Below, in pieces: positions 9,505 through 18,989 of a DNA stretch of 64,000 bases. How positions within the stretch are numbered: the first letter of the stretch is position 1; each line of letters begins with the position of its first letter. The position numbers and the translations under genes are program-made. The notes beneath the pieces were generated by a model, which was not told where the DNA came from, ran no database searches, and saw only the letters and a program-made list of their open reading frames with translations. Origin of the DNA: Rhodospirillaceae bacterium (lineage in GTDB: Bacteria > Pseudomonadota > Alphaproteobacteria > SHVZ01); NCBI GenBank assembly GCA_016792585.1, contig JAEULB010000048.1, positions 1 through 64,000 of the forward strand, written 5' to 3'.

Positions 9505-10392
9505 ATGACGACCGCCCTCGCGACCCGCCCCGATCGCCCGCTCACCGGCATCGCCCTGATGCTGACGTCGATGGCGATGTACATGATCACCGACACTACG
9601 GCGAAGTACCTGACCGACGAGGTCCACCCGGTCCAGATCGTCTGGTCGCGCTACATCTTCTATGTCTTCTACCTGGTGCCGGTGGTCCTCTGGTACGGCG
9701 TCGGCCGGGCTTTCGCGACCAGCCACAAGGTGGCCCATGTCGGGCGGTCGGCGGCGATGCTGCTGTCCGGCACCTGCTTCACGATCTCGCTCGCCCATCT
9801 CGACCTCGCCTTCGCGATCACGCTCGCCTTCGTCTCGCCGCTGTTCGTGACCTTGCTGTCGATGATCTTCCTCGGCGAGAAGGTCGGGATCAGGCGCTGG
9901 TCGGCGGTGCTGGTCGGCTTCCTCGGCGTCCTGATCGTGATCCGGCCGGGCGGGGACTTCTCGCCCTGGTCGCTGCTGCCGATGCTCTCGGCCTTCCTCT
10001 GGGCGATCAGCCTGATCCTGACTCGGCGCACCGGCCACGACCATCCGCTGCCCACGCTCGTCTACACCACCATCGTCGGGCTGATCGGCTCGTCGCTGAT
10101 GGTGGTCCCTTTCTGGGGTCCGGCCTCCTGGACCGCCTGGGCGATGATGGCGGCGATCGCCGGCTGGAACCTGATCGCGCTGACCGTGATGATCCGGGCT
10201 TTCTCCTATGCGCCGGCCTCGACGCTGGCGCCGTTCAGCTACAGCCAGATGATCTGGTCGACGATCCTCGGATGGCTGGTGTTCAGCCACATCCCCGATC
10301 TCTGGACCTATGTCGGCGGCGGCATCGTGGTCGCCAGCGGCATCTATATCTGGCATCGCGAGCGGGTCCGGGCCCGCTCGCAACCGGCCTGA
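9505..10392 (+). CDS. EamA-type DMT superfamily transporter
   Basis: A 295-residue integral membrane protein with two EamA repeats, about ten transmembrane helices. The start chosen is ATG 9505 (MTTALATRP), just after AAGG; an upstream ATG in frame would add a basic, non-conserved stretch. The segment LAFAITLAFVSPLFVTLLSMIFLGEK is typical of drug/metabolite exporters. Substrate cannot be inferred. A TAGAAA box lies 14 bases upstream of the start with no convincing -35. It is followed at 46 bases by the TPP-enzyme gene. Confidence 0.9.
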   Translation: MTTALATRPDRPLTGIALMLTSMAMYMITDTTAKYLTDEVHPVQIVWSRYIFYVFYLVPVVLWYGVGRAFATSHKVAHVGRSAAMLLSGTCFTISLAHLDLAFAITLAFVSPLFVTLLSMIFLGEKVGIRRWSAVLVGFLGVLIVIRPGGDFSPWSLLPMLSAFLWAISLILTRRTGHDHPLPTLVYTTIVGLIGSSLMVVPFWGPASWTAWAMMAAIAGWNLIALTVMIRAFSYAPASTLAPFSYSQMIWSTILGWLVFSHIPDLWTYVGGGIVVASGIYIWHRERVRARSQPA

Positions 10393-10437
10393 CGGGCTGG
10401 TATATCCGGGCATCCACTTTCGACGGATTTCCTCTGC

Positions 10438-12114
10438 ATGAGCACGCTCAAGGAACGGAACGGCGGCCAGATCCTGGTCGATCAGCTGAAGATCCACGGG
10501 GTCGACACTGCCTTCGGCGTTCCCGGCGAGAGCTATCTCGCGGTGCTGGACGCGCTGCATGACGCGAACTCGATCAAGTTCGTGATCTGCCGTCAGGAAG
10601 GCGGAGCGGCGATGATGGCGGAGGCCTACGGCAAGATGACCGGCAAGCCAGGCATCTGTATGGTCACGCGCGGCCCCGGCGCCACCAACGCCTCGTCCGG
10701 TGTGCATGTCGGGTTCCAGGACTCGACGCCGATGATCCTGTTCATCGGCCAGGTCGGCCTGGACGCAATCGAGCGCGAGGCGTTCCAGGAGATCGACTAC
10801 CGCCGCATGTACGGCCAGATGGCCAAGTGGGTGGCGCAGATCGACGACCCGGCGCGCATCCCGGAGTACCTGAGCCGTGCCTTCCACACCGCCACGTCCG
10901 GCCGGCCCGGACCGGTGGTGCTGGCGCTCCCTGAGGACATGCTGACGGCCAAGGCAAGCGTTGCCGATGCCGAGCCTTACCGCGCGACCGAGCCGCATCC
11001 GGGGCCCGAGGCGATGGCCGAGATCCGCTCGATGCTGGCGAAGGCGAAGAAGCCTTTCGTGATCCTCGGCGGCTCGGTCTGGGACGATGGGGCTTGCGCG
11101 AACATCAAGACCTTCGCCGAGAAGAACAGGCTTCCGATCGGCACCTCGTTCCGCCGCGCCGACCGCTTCGACAACCTGCATCCCAACTATGCCGGCGACG
11201 TCGGCATCGGCCCGAACCCGAAGCTGGCCGAGCGCATCAGGGCGTCAGACCTGCTGCTCGTGGTCGGCGCGCGGCTCGGCGAGATGACGACCGGCGGTTA
11301 CACCCTCTTCGGCATTCCGACGCCGAGCCAGGCCATGGTCCATGTCCATCCGGACCCGGAGGAGCTGGGCCGCGTCTATACGCCGAAGCTTGCGGTGAAC
11401 GCGGGCGTGAAGGCGATGGCCTCGGCGCTGGCGCGGATGGAGCCGGTCGATGCCTCGGCCTGGGCCGGCGCTGCCGACCAGGCCCATGCCGACTATCTGG
11501 CATACACCAAGCCGGTGAAATGCCCCGGCGACGTGCAGATGGCCGAGATCATTTCCTGGCTCGACGAGACCCTGCCCGAAGACACGATCTACACGAACGG
11601 CGCCGGCAACTTCGCCACATGGCTCCACCGCTTCCATCGCTACCGCAAGCTCGGCACCGAGCTGGCGCCGACCTCGGGCTCGATGGGCTACGGCCTGCCG
11701 GCGGCGGTCGCCGCCAAGATCCGCTACCCGAACCGTACAGTGGTCTGCGTCGCCGGCGACGGCGACATCCAGATGACCGTCAATGAGCTCGGCACCGCCC
11801 AGCAGGCCGGCGCCGCGCCGATCGTGATCGTCGTCAACAACGGCATGTATGGCACGATCCGCATGCATCAGGAGCGCGAGTACCCGGATCGCGTCTCGGG
11901 CACAGACCTGGTGAACCCGGACTTCGCCGCGATCGGCCGTGCCTATGGCGGCATCGGCGAGACGGTGACCAGGACCGACGAGTTCAAGCCTGCCTTCGAG
12001 CGTGCCCGGGCATCGGGCAAGCTCGCGGTGATCGAGCTCCGGCTGCACCCGGAGGCGCTGACCATCCGGGCCTCCTTGAGCGAGATCCGCAACCAGGCCA
12101 AGGCGAAGCGCTAG
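10438..12114 (+). CDS. Thiamine-pyrophosphate-dependent enzyme, acetolactate-synthase-like large subunit
   Basis: A 558-residue three-domain TPP enzyme. The N-terminal PYR domain has GVPGESYLAVLDAL and the catalytic glutamate in RQEGGAAMMAEAYGK. A central domain follows, and the C-terminal PP domain carries the TPP/Mg motif GDGDIQMTVNEL ending in VVNNGMYG. No regulatory small subunit (ilvH/ilvN) is adjacent, which argues against the main branched-chain acetolactate synthase and for a catabolic decarboxylase, lyase or carboligase. The metallophosphoesterase gene begins 2 bases after its stop, so the two are probably one transcript. The substrate is unknown. Confidence 0.9.
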   Translation: MSTLKERNGGQILVDQLKIHGVDTAFGVPGESYLAVLDALHDANSIKFVICRQEGGAAMMAEAYGKMTGKPGICMVTRGPGATNASSGVHVGFQDSTPMILFIGQVGLDAIEREAFQEIDYRRMYGQMAKWVAQIDDPARIPEYLSRAFHTATSGRPGPVVLALPEDMLTAKASVADAEPYRATEPHPGPEAMAEIRSMLAKAKKPFVILGGSVWDDGACANIKTFAEKNRLPIGTSFRRADRFDNLHPNYAGDVGIGPNPKLAERIRASDLLLVVGARLGEMTTGGYTLFGIPTPSQAMVHVHPDPEELGRVYTPKLAVNAGVKAMASALARMEPVDASAWAGAADQAHADYLAYTKPVKCPGDVQMAEIISWLDETLPEDTIYTNGAGNFATWLHRFHRYRKLGTELAPTSGSMGYGLPAAVAAKIRYPNRTVVCVAGDGDIQMTVNELGTAQQAGAAPIVIVVNNGMYGTIRMHQEREYPDRVSGTDLVNPDFAAIGRAYGGIGETVTRTDEFKPAFERARASGKLAVIELRLHPEALTIRASLSEIRNQAKAKR

Positions 12115-12116
12115 GC

Positions 12117-12953
12117 GTGGCGCTGGCGCTGACCCTTCTCGGCGATTCCTGCTCGGGCGTACCCGGCCAGAAGTTCGAGGCCAATCTCGCGCGGGTCGTC
12201 TCGCGCATCCTCGAGCGGAACGCGCCGGCCGACGCGCTTCTCTATCTCGGCGATCACGTCGAGGGCTATACGGACGACGAAGCCAAGCTCCATGCGCAAT
12301 GGAGCCATTTCCTCGACAAGGAGTTCCGCCCGCTCGACGAGCGCTATCCGCGCGTGCTGCATCTCGCCGGCAATCACGACGCCAACACGCCGGTCAGTGC
12401 CGCCCTCTGCGAGGCGCGGATGCCGTTCCCACCCCAGGCACGGCAGAGGAAGGGGCTCAACTACGTCGTTGACCTCGGCGAGGCTCAGGTCGTCGTGATC
12501 TCGACCTGCGACCTCGCCAACCGCGGTTTCGCGGCGGTTGACATGGATTGGCTCGCGGGAGCGCTGCAAAGTCTCTCGGCACCGATCCGGCTCGTCGCCG
12601 GCCACTACCCCTTCCATCCGGTCAACGGCTACGAGGAAGTTCCCAAGTGGGTCTTCCCGGCGGACCAGCGGGTGCGGGCCTGGCAGCTGTTCCGCGAAGC
12701 CGGCGTCCTGGCCTATCTCTGCAGCCACATCATCGCTTTCGACTTCCAGGTGCATGACGACATCGTGCAGCTCTGCAGCGGCGGAGCGGGCACCGAGTAC
12801 GGACCCGACGGCGTGATGGGCAGCGGCGAATTCCGCCACTTCGTGACATGCAGCGTTTCGCCGGAGCGCTTCGCCTTCGAGGCAATCGACGAGAACGGCC
12901 GGCCGCGCGAGACGGGCAGCCATTCGTTCGCCGCCAGGAGCCGGTTGCCTTAG
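12117..12953 (+). CDS. Calcineurin-like metallophosphoesterase with degenerate metal motifs
   Basis: A 278-residue protein starting with GTG 2 bases after the TPP-enzyme stop. The fold signature is visible as an early strand plus LLGDSCSG, then YLGDHVEGY, LAGNHDANT, VAGHYPF and a late CSHIIAFDF. GNHD and the GH of GHYP are intact. However, the usual DxH reads DSC, GDxxD reads GDHVE, and the GHxH block reads SHII. Several expected two-metal ligands are therefore changed. It may bind one metal, act on an unusual substrate, or be inactive. No signal peptide is seen. Confidence 0.82.
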   Translation: MALALTLLGDSCSGVPGQKFEANLARVVSRILERNAPADALLYLGDHVEGYTDDEAKLHAQWSHFLDKEFRPLDERYPRVLHLAGNHDANTPVSAALCEARMPFPPQARQRKGLNYVVDLGEAQVVVISTCDLANRGFAAVDMDWLAGALQSLSAPIRLVAGHYPFHPVNGYEEVPKWVFPADQRVRAWQLFREAGVLAYLCSHIIAFDFQVHDDIVQLCSGGAGTEYGPDGVMGSGEFRHFVTCSVSPERFAFEAIDENGRPRETGSHSFAARSRLP

Positions 12954-13001
12954 GCCTCCGGCTCTCGCTAGGCTCGCTCTTTCCGACAAGGGGGCTCGAC
13001 A

Positions 13002-14300
13002 ATGTGCGACACCATGGTGGCCGCGGGCGGCCAGTCGAACGACGGCGCTGTGCTTTTCGGCAAGAACAGCGACCGCGAGCGGAACGAGGCGCAGTTCCTC
13101 GATGCGCTGCCGGCGAAGACATACCGCAAGGGCGCCAAGGTCAAGCTGACCCATGTCGAGATCGACCAGGCGCAAGAGACGCATGCGGTGCTGCTCTCCA
13201 AGCCGTTCTGGATCTGGGGAGCCGAGATCGGCGCCAACGAGCACGGCGTGGTGATCGGCAACGAGGCGGTCTACGGCAAGAGGATGCCGTCGCCGAAGCC
13301 GGGCGTCATCGGCATGGACTATCTCCGCCTCGGCCTCGAGCGCGGGGCCACCGCCGAGGAGGCGCTCGACGTCATCACGCGGCTCCTCGCCAAGCACGGC
13401 CAGAGCGGCAATTGCGGGCACCTGAAGCAGCGCACCTACCACAATTCCTTCATCATCGCCGACCAGACCGGCGCCTGGGTACTGGAGACGATCGGCAAGG
13501 ACTGGGTCGCCGAGCACGTCGACGGCGTGCGCACGATCTCCAATGCCCTCTCGATCGAGAAGGACTACGACAAGATCAGCGACGGCTTCAAAGCCAAGGT
13601 CGGCAACAAGGGCGTCGCCAGCACGATGACCAATCCGCGTCGTGACAAGCTCTCCCAGGGCAAGGAGCGCTGCGCGCGCTCAACGGCCGTACTCGGCAAC
13701 CGCCGAGGCCGGCTCGACGTGCATTCGGTGATGGCGGCGCTCCGCGACCATGGGCCGGAGGAACGCGGCTGGCACCCCGACCAGACGACGATGAAGGCAA
13801 TCTGCATGCATGCCGCCTGGGGCAACAATGGCGGCCAGACCACCGGCGCGATGGCGAGCTGGCTCAAGGAGGGCCGTCAGCCGGTGCATTGGGTGACGGG
13901 CTCGGCCGCCCCCTGCCTCTCGATCTTCAAGCCGGTCTTCGTCGACCTGGGATTGCCGGTGAAGGAGAAGCAGCCGACCGGCAAGTTCGACGCGAAGACC
14001 CGCTGGTGGAAGCACGAGCAGCTTCACCGCAGCATCATCGACGACTTCGAGGCGCGGTCGGCCGCGATCTCCGGCGAGCGCGACGCGCTGGAGAAGGATT
14101 TTGCCAAGCGGATCGCCAAGGTGACCGGCGCCGACGCCGAGGCAAGGCGCGAGGCGGTCGAGGCGTGCTGGGAGGAGGCGGATGCCGCCGAAGCGCGCTG
14201 GGCCGAGAGCGTGCCGTCGATGGACTGCTCGGGCAAGACGACTGCGGCGCCCTATCGTCGCGCCTGGTCGCGCTTCAACCGCATCGCCGGCTTCACTTAA
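13002..14300 (+). CDS. C69/secernin-like N-terminal nucleophile hydrolase (dipeptidase-type)
   Basis: A 432-residue protein beginning MCDTMVA. Cys2 would become the N-terminal nucleophile after removal of Met, as in the C69/secernin group of Ntn hydrolases. Supporting blocks are VLFGKNSDRERNEAQFL, WGAEIGANEHGVVIGNEA and YHNSFIIADQTGAWVLET. Related enzymes hydrolyse dipeptides or amide bonds; the secernin-type substrate is poorly defined. No signal peptide precedes Cys2, so it is predicted cytoplasmic. A short gap of 26 bases leads to the hydroxyacid dehydrogenase in the same orientation. Confidence 0.88.
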   Translation: MCDTMVAAGGQSNDGAVLFGKNSDRERNEAQFLDALPAKTYRKGAKVKLTHVEIDQAQETHAVLLSKPFWIWGAEIGANEHGVVIGNEAVYGKRMPSPKPGVIGMDYLRLGLERGATAEEALDVITRLLAKHGQSGNCGHLKQRTYHNSFIIADQTGAWVLETIGKDWVAEHVDGVRTISNALSIEKDYDKISDGFKAKVGNKGVASTMTNPRRDKLSQGKERCARSTAVLGNRRGRLDVHSVMAALRDHGPEERGWHPDQTTMKAICMHAAWGNNGGQTTGAMASWLKEGRQPVHWVTGSAAPCLSIFKPVFVDLGLPVKEKQPTGKFDAKTRWWKHEQLHRSIIDDFEARSAAISGERDALEKDFAKRIAKVTGADAEARREAVEACWEEADAAEARWAESVPSMDCSGKTTAAPYRRAWSRFNRIAGFT

Positions 14301-14326
14301 AGAACAAACGAACCTTCGGGGGAAAC

Positions 14327-15286
14327 GTGTCGAAAAACATCGTCTTTCTCGAGCGCGACACCGTCGCGCCCGACGTGGTCATCCGCAAACCGTCGTTCCA
14401 GCACACATGGAAGGACTACGACCGCACCACGCCCGAGCAGCTGGTCGAGCGGCTCAAGGACGCCGATATCGCGCTGGTCAACAAGGTCAAGTTCCAGCGC
14501 CCGGCGATAGAGGCATTGCCGAAGCTGAAGCTGATCGCGGTCGCCGCCACCGGCACCGACAACATCGACATCGCCGCCTGCAAGGAGCGCGGCATTATCG
14601 TCTCCAACATCCGTGGATACGCGCTGCACACGGTGCCGGAGCACGCCTTCACGCTGATCCTGGCGCTCCGCCGCGGCCTGATCGGCTATCGCCAGGACGT
14701 GGTCAATGGCGAGTGGCAGAAGGCGGCGCAGTTCTGCTTCTTCAATCACCCGATCAACGACCTGCACGGCCAGCGCCTCGGCATCATCGGCGAGGGCGTG
14801 ATCGGCCAGGGTGTGGCCAACATCGCGCGCGCCTTTGGCATGCAGGTGATGTTCGCCGCTCACAAGGGCGTTCAGGGCCTGGGTCCGCTCTATACGCCCT
14901 GGGACGAGGTGATCGAGACCTCGGACGTGATCACGTTGCATTCGCCGCTGACCCCGCAGACCCGCAATATGATCGCGCTGCCCGAGTTCAAGCGGATGAA
15001 GCGGAACGCAGTGATCGTGAATACCGCACGCGGCGGCCTGATCAACGAGGAGGACCTGGCGACTGCACTCCGCGACAAGCTGATCGCCGGCGCCGGCATC
15101 GACGTGACCTCGCCCGAACCGCCGCCCAAGGACTCGACGCTGATGAAGCTGCTGGACATGCCGAACTTCATTCTGACCCCGCACACCGCCTGGGCCAGCC
15201 ACGAGGCGATCACCTCGCTCTGCAATCAGCTGATCGACAACGTCGAAGCCTTCGTCGCCGGAAAGCCCAGGAATATCGTTGGCTAG
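14327..15286 (+). CDS. D-2-hydroxyacid dehydrogenase (glycerate dehydrogenase-like)
   Basis: A 319-residue NAD(P)-dependent oxidoreductase starting with GTG 14327 (VSKNIVFLERD), with GGGGGA as ribosome site a few bases upstream. The nucleotide-binding loop is GEGVIGQG. The catalytic Arg, Glu and His are seen in NTARGGLINEEDL, AGIDVTSPEPP and LTPHTAWAS. It would interconvert a 2-oxoacid and a D-2-hydroxyacid such as hydroxypyruvate/D-glycerate. The gene probably shares a transcript with the upstream C69 hydrolase. Its TAG stop lies in a CTAG shared with the convergent molybdenum hydroxylase gene. Confidence 0.93.
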   Translation: MSKNIVFLERDTVAPDVVIRKPSFQHTWKDYDRTTPEQLVERLKDADIALVNKVKFQRPAIEALPKLKLIAVAATGTDNIDIAACKERGIIVSNIRGYALHTVPEHAFTLILALRRGLIGYRQDVVNGEWQKAAQFCFFNHPINDLHGQRLGIIGEGVIGQGVANIARAFGMQVMFAAHKGVQGLGPLYTPWDEVIETSDVITLHSPLTPQTRNMIALPEFKRMKRNAVIVNTARGGLINEEDLATALRDKLIAGAGIDVTSPEPPPKDSTLMKLLDMPNFILTPHTAWASHEAITSLCNQLIDNVEAFVAGKPRNIVG

Positions 15287-17562
15287 CGAGCACCCTGCAT
15301 CGCGCGCCAGACCTTCTCCGGCGTCAGCGGCATGTCGAGGTGGCGGACGCCGTAGGGCTGGAGCGCGTCGATCACCGCGTTGACGACGGCCGGTGGGGCT
15401 GCGGCGCAGCCGGCCTCGCCGCATCCCTTCACGCCCCAGGGATTGCTCGGCGCCGGGGTCGGGCAGGAGACGAAGTCGATCGGCGGGAAGTCGGCGGCGC
15501 GCGGAAGCTGATAGTCCATCAGGCTTCCGGTCAAGAGCTGCCCGTCCTTGCCGTAGACGATCCGCTCCATCAGCGCTTGTCCCAGCCCCTGGGCGATGCC
15601 GCCGTCGATCTGGCCCTTGAGCAGCAACGGGTTCAGGATCACGCCGAAATCGTGGACGACGAGATAACGCTGGATCGCGATCTCGCCGGTCTCCGGATCG
15701 ATCTCGACCTCGGCGACGTGGCAGCCGTTGGGATAGGTGTGGTTGGTCGGCTTGAAGTGGTGATAGCCGCTGACCTTCAGGTCCTTGACCAGATCGCTGA
15801 ACGGAAGCCGACGGTCGGTGCCGGCGACGACGAATGAGCCGTCGTCGAACTCGACATCGACCTCGGCGGCCTCCAGGCGCTCGGCCGCCTGGGGCTTTGC
15901 CTTCCTGATCACTTCCTCGATCGCGCCGTGCAGCGCCGAGCCGCCGAGCACCAGCGAGGCCGAGCCGCCGGTGCCGTGGCCGTCGGCGATTTTGTCGGTG
16001 TCGCCCTGGACGAAGCCGATCTCTTCGAGCTTGAGCCCCAGCTTGATCGCGACAAGATGCGCATAGAAGGTGTGATGGCCCTGGCCGTTGGCCATCGTGC
16101 CGGCATAGACCGTCGCCTTGCCGTTCTCGATGCGCAGCTCCGCACCTTCGCTCCAGCCGCCGGCGACGCGCTCGCAGAGATGGGCGAAGCCGAAGCCGCG
16201 AAGCTTGCCTCGAACCGCGCTGTCGTCGCGGCGGGCGGGATAGCTTTTGTGCCGCGCCTCGGCCAGCGCGCGGTCGAGAACTTGCTCGAAATGGCCGGAG
16301 TCGTAGTTGAGCCCGAGCGGCGTCGCCAGCGGCAGATCGGACGGCTGGATCAGGTTCAGCTTCCGAAGCGCGATCGGATCGCGGCCGGTCTCGCGCGCCG
16401 CCGCGTCGACCGTACGCTCCAGCGCATAGAGCGCCTCCGGCCGGCCGGCGCCGCGGTAGACGTCGGTCGAGACCGTATTGGTGAAGATGCCGCGCACCCG
16501 CACATGAATCGCCGGCGTGCGATAGACGCCGGCATAGGCGGGCGAGTTGTTGACCGGCGACGTGAGTCCCTTCGGCGAGATATAGGCGCCGAGCGCCGCC
16601 AGCGTGTCGACGCGCAACCCGAGGAAGCGGCCGTCCGCGTCCATCGCCAGCTCGACCGTGGTCAGGTTGTCGCGGGCCGCATAGTCGGACGAGAAGGCTT
16701 CGGCACGGTCGGAGACCCAGCGAACCGGGCGGCCGAGCCGCTTCGCCGCCCACAGCACCAGCGCGTGCTCGACATAGAGCGAGTTCTTGAGGCCGAAACT
16801 GCCCCCGACATCCTCGGAAATCACGCGGACTTGGCCCGGCTCCACCTTCAGCATGCGCGCCAGCGTCGCCTTGATGCCGTGCGGCATCTGGGTGCCGGTG
16901 GTCAGCGTGTAGCGGCCGTCGTAGACGCCGAGCGCGATCCGGGTCTCGACTGCCGCGCCGGATATCCGGTTGTTCACGACGGTGAGCCGCGAGACATGCG
17001 CCGCCTTGGCGAAGGCCGCCTTCGTCGCCTCGGGATCGCCGCCATGCCATTCGAAGGCGACGTTGTCGGGCGCTTCCGGCCAGATCGCGGTGTCGCCGGA
17101 AACCGCCTTCGACATGTCGACGACCGCCGGCAGGACGTCGTAGTCGATCTCGATCGCCTCGGCGGCGTCGCGGGCGGCATCTTCGGTCTCGGCGACGATC
17201 ATCGCCACCGGCTCGCCGACGAAGCGGACGCGCCCTTGCGCCAGCACCGGTTGCTCGGGCTTGCGTACCGGGCCGGGCGGCGGCCGGACTTTCGGAAAGC
17301 TCGGCAGGTTGATCTCGGAGATCACCGGACCCGGTCCGTCGACGGCGATATCCTCGCCGGTCAGCACCGCCAGCACGCCCGGCAACCTCATCGCTGCGGT
17401 CGCGTCGAGAGATGCGATGCGCGCATGGGCATGAGGCGAGCGCAGCACGACGGCGCGGGCCTCGTTCGGTAGGCGACGGTCGTCCGAAAAGCGACCGGCG
17501 CCGCGGAGCAGCGCATCGTCCTCGAGCCGCGTCAGCGGCTGTCCGAAGGCATGCTCCCCCAT
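15283..17562 (-). CDS. Xanthine dehydrogenase family large (molybdopterin-binding) subunit, form II type
   Basis: A 759-residue CoxL/XdhB-like subunit. It opens with the normal GQPLTRLEDDALLRGAGRF and includes VGGSFGLKN and VYRGAGRPEA. The last is the form II active-site loop (AYRGAGR type) rather than the AYxCSFR of true CO dehydrogenase. QGHHTFYAHL and a C-terminal GVKGCGEAGCAAAP loop bearing the catalytic glutamate are present. Such subunits bind the Mo-cytosine-dinucleotide cofactor and hydroxylate heterocycles or aldehydes. The usual FAD (CoxM) and 2Fe-2S (CoxS) subunits are absent nearby. The 3' end overlaps the dehydrogenase gene at CTAG. Confidence 0.93.
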   Translation of the reverse strand: MGEHAFGQPLTRLEDDALLRGAGRFSDDRRLPNEARAVVLRSPHAHARIASLDATAAMRLPGVLAVLTGEDIAVDGPGPVISEINLPSFPKVRPPPGPVRKPEQPVLAQGRVRFVGEPVAMIVAETEDAARDAAEAIEIDYDVLPAVVDMSKAVSGDTAIWPEAPDNVAFEWHGGDPEATKAAFAKAAHVSRLTVVNNRISGAAVETRIALGVYDGRYTLTTGTQMPHGIKATLARMLKVEPGQVRVISEDVGGSFGLKNSLYVEHALVLWAAKRLGRPVRWVSDRAEAFSSDYAARDNLTTVELAMDADGRFLGLRVDTLAALGAYISPKGLTSPVNNSPAYAGVYRTPAIHVRVRGIFTNTVSTDVYRGAGRPEALYALERTVDAAARETGRDPIALRKLNLIQPSDLPLATPLGLNYDSGHFEQVLDRALAEARHKSYPARRDDSAVRGKLRGFGFAHLCERVAGGWSEGAELRIENGKATVYAGTMANGQGHHTFYAHLVAIKLGLKLEEIGFVQGDTDKIADGHGTGGSASLVLGGSALHGAIEEVIRKAKPQAAERLEAAEVDVEFDDGSFVVAGTDRRLPFSDLVKDLKVSGYHHFKPTNHTYPNGCHVAEVEIDPETGEIAIQRYLVVHDFGVILNPLLLKGQIDGGIAQGLGQALMERIVYGKDGQLLTGSLMDYQLPRAADFPPIDFVSCPTPAPSNPWGVKGCGEAGCAAAPPAVVNAVIDALQPYGVRHLDMPLTPEKVWRAMQGAR

Positions 17563-17584
17563 CGCCCGCCTCCTATCCGCGTCC

Positions 17585-18898
17585 CTAGAAGAACGTCTTC
17601 AAGGCGCCGGTGACCGTGAAGTCGTCGGCGATGCGCCAAACCACGTCCCATTTGTCGAAGGCGGTCGAGGTATGCGAGATGCCGAAGGAGAGGATGTCGC
17701 CGATCCTGATGTCGGCACCCTTCGGATACTCGACGTAGCAATGCTGGTCGTTGGACTTGGTCATCTTCCAGTCCGGACCGAGATCCTCGATCAGCTTGCC
17801 ATCACGGAAGTGTTGAAGCGGAATCGGCAGCTCGATGTCGTAGGGGAGGTCGCGCATGCCCATGCCCATGATCGCCATCTCGGGGTCGGGCAGCGACTGC
17901 ACCGCGGCCCAGAGCTCGAGGCCCGGCTTGAAGCCGCTGGCCGAGGCCTTCCTGCCGCCGGGCAGGTCGAGGGCGCCGCGCTTGTCCATGTCGAGGGCAC
18001 GGCGCTTGTAGAACCCGTGGTCGAGCGCCAGGAAGGCGCCGCCGCGCGTGACGATGCGCACGCCCTTGTCCTTGGACAGGTGGCCGAAGCGGCGGATCAC
18101 CTGGTCGAAGGAGGTCGAGCTGCCGGCCGAGAGGATCACCTCCTCGCCCTGGGCAAAGGCGCCCGACTGGCGACCGTGATCGAAGACCGCGAGCATCAGG
18201 TCGAGCAGCCTGTCGATGCCGGCCCAGACCTCCTCCGGCGTCGGCGCCTTGACGCCGCCCTCATAGGCCTCGACGCCGACGAGCTGTAGCTCGGGTGCCG
18301 AACCGATGGCAGCGATCACGGTCTTCGCCTGGTCGAGCGTGCGCGCGCCGGCGCGACCGCCGACCGGACCCATCTCGATCAGGACCGAGAGCTTCTGTCC
18401 GTTCAGGTGCGGCTTCGCCCATTTGGCGAGGAGCGCAGCACCATCGGCCGAATCGACCAAGCACATGAATTTCGTCTGGGGAAACGCCTTCATCAGGCCT
18501 GCGAAGTGGGCGACGTTGGCGGGCGCCGCCAGCTGGTTCGCCAGCAGCACATTTTTCGCGCCCGTGCGGGCGGCCAGCAGCCCCTGCTGCACGGTTGCGG
18601 CGGTGAAGCCCCACACGCCGCCGTCCTTCAGCATCTTTCCGTAGAGCTGCGGCGCGCCCGTGGTCTTGGCGTGGGGCGCGAGCGAGACGCCGTTGTTCGC
18701 GGCGATGTCGCGCATCAGCGCCAGGTTGTTGGCGACCGCGGAGTCGCGCAGCGTCATCGCCGGCAGCGCGATGTCGCCCTTCACCACGTTCCAGCCGCGG
18801 GATCCGATGTCGCCCAGCCGGATCGTGCCCTCGGCGAAGGGCACGCCCTTCGTGGTTCCATCCAGGGCCAGGTCGTCAATCGCCTCGATCGCGTTCAT
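17585..18898 (-). CDS. D-threonine-aldolase/D-serine-deaminase-like PLP enzyme (alanine racemase fold)
   Basis: A 437-residue fold-type III PLP enzyme. ATG 18898 is chosen because GGAGGAAG precedes it; the longer frame upstream would run into the divergent M81 gene. The PLP lysine is K78 in LAPHAKTTGAPQLY. LIEMGPVGGRAGARTL and the C-terminal NDQHCYVEYP with GDILSFGISHTSTAFDKW match the metal-assisted D-threonine aldolase/D-serine dehydratase group. It should act on a D-configured beta-hydroxy amino acid by aldol cleavage or deamination. Exact activity cannot be told. It is divergent from the M81 peptidase across 91 bases. Confidence 0.88.
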   Translation of the reverse strand: MNAIEAIDDLALDGTTKGVPFAEGTIRLGDIGSRGWNVVKGDIALPAMTLRDSAVANNLALMRDIAANNGVSLAPHAKTTGAPQLYGKMLKDGGVWGFTAATVQQGLLAARTGAKNVLLANQLAAPANVAHFAGLMKAFPQTKFMCLVDSADGAALLAKWAKPHLNGQKLSVLIEMGPVGGRAGARTLDQAKTVIAAIGSAPELQLVGVEAYEGGVKAPTPEEVWAGIDRLLDLMLAVFDHGRQSGAFAQGEEVILSAGSSTSFDQVIRRFGHLSKDKGVRIVTRGGAFLALDHGFYKRRALDMDKRGALDLPGGRKASASGFKPGLELWAAVQSLPDPEMAIMGMGMRDLPYDIELPIPLQHFRDGKLIEDLGPDWKMTKSNDQHCYVEYPKGADIRIGDILSFGISHTSTAFDKWDVVWRIADDFTVTGALKTFF

Positions 18899-18989
18899 TT
18901 TCTTAAGTCTTCCTCCAGAAGGCGATGGAGCTTGCCGCAAGAGCGCCCTCCTGGCCACCATCAGATCCTCACTGACGAAAGCCCGCCCC

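Noticed and set aside
10438-12114. Calling the TPP enzyme ilvB
   Set aside because: No ilvH/ilvN follows and neighbours are not branched-chain genes; motif content alone cannot separate it from other carboligases.
14297-17050. A 917-residue minus-strand open frame overlapping the hydroxyacid dehydrogenase and the molybdenum hydroxylase
   Set aside because: Both overlapped genes have intact motifs in other frames; this frame is Arg-rich filler.
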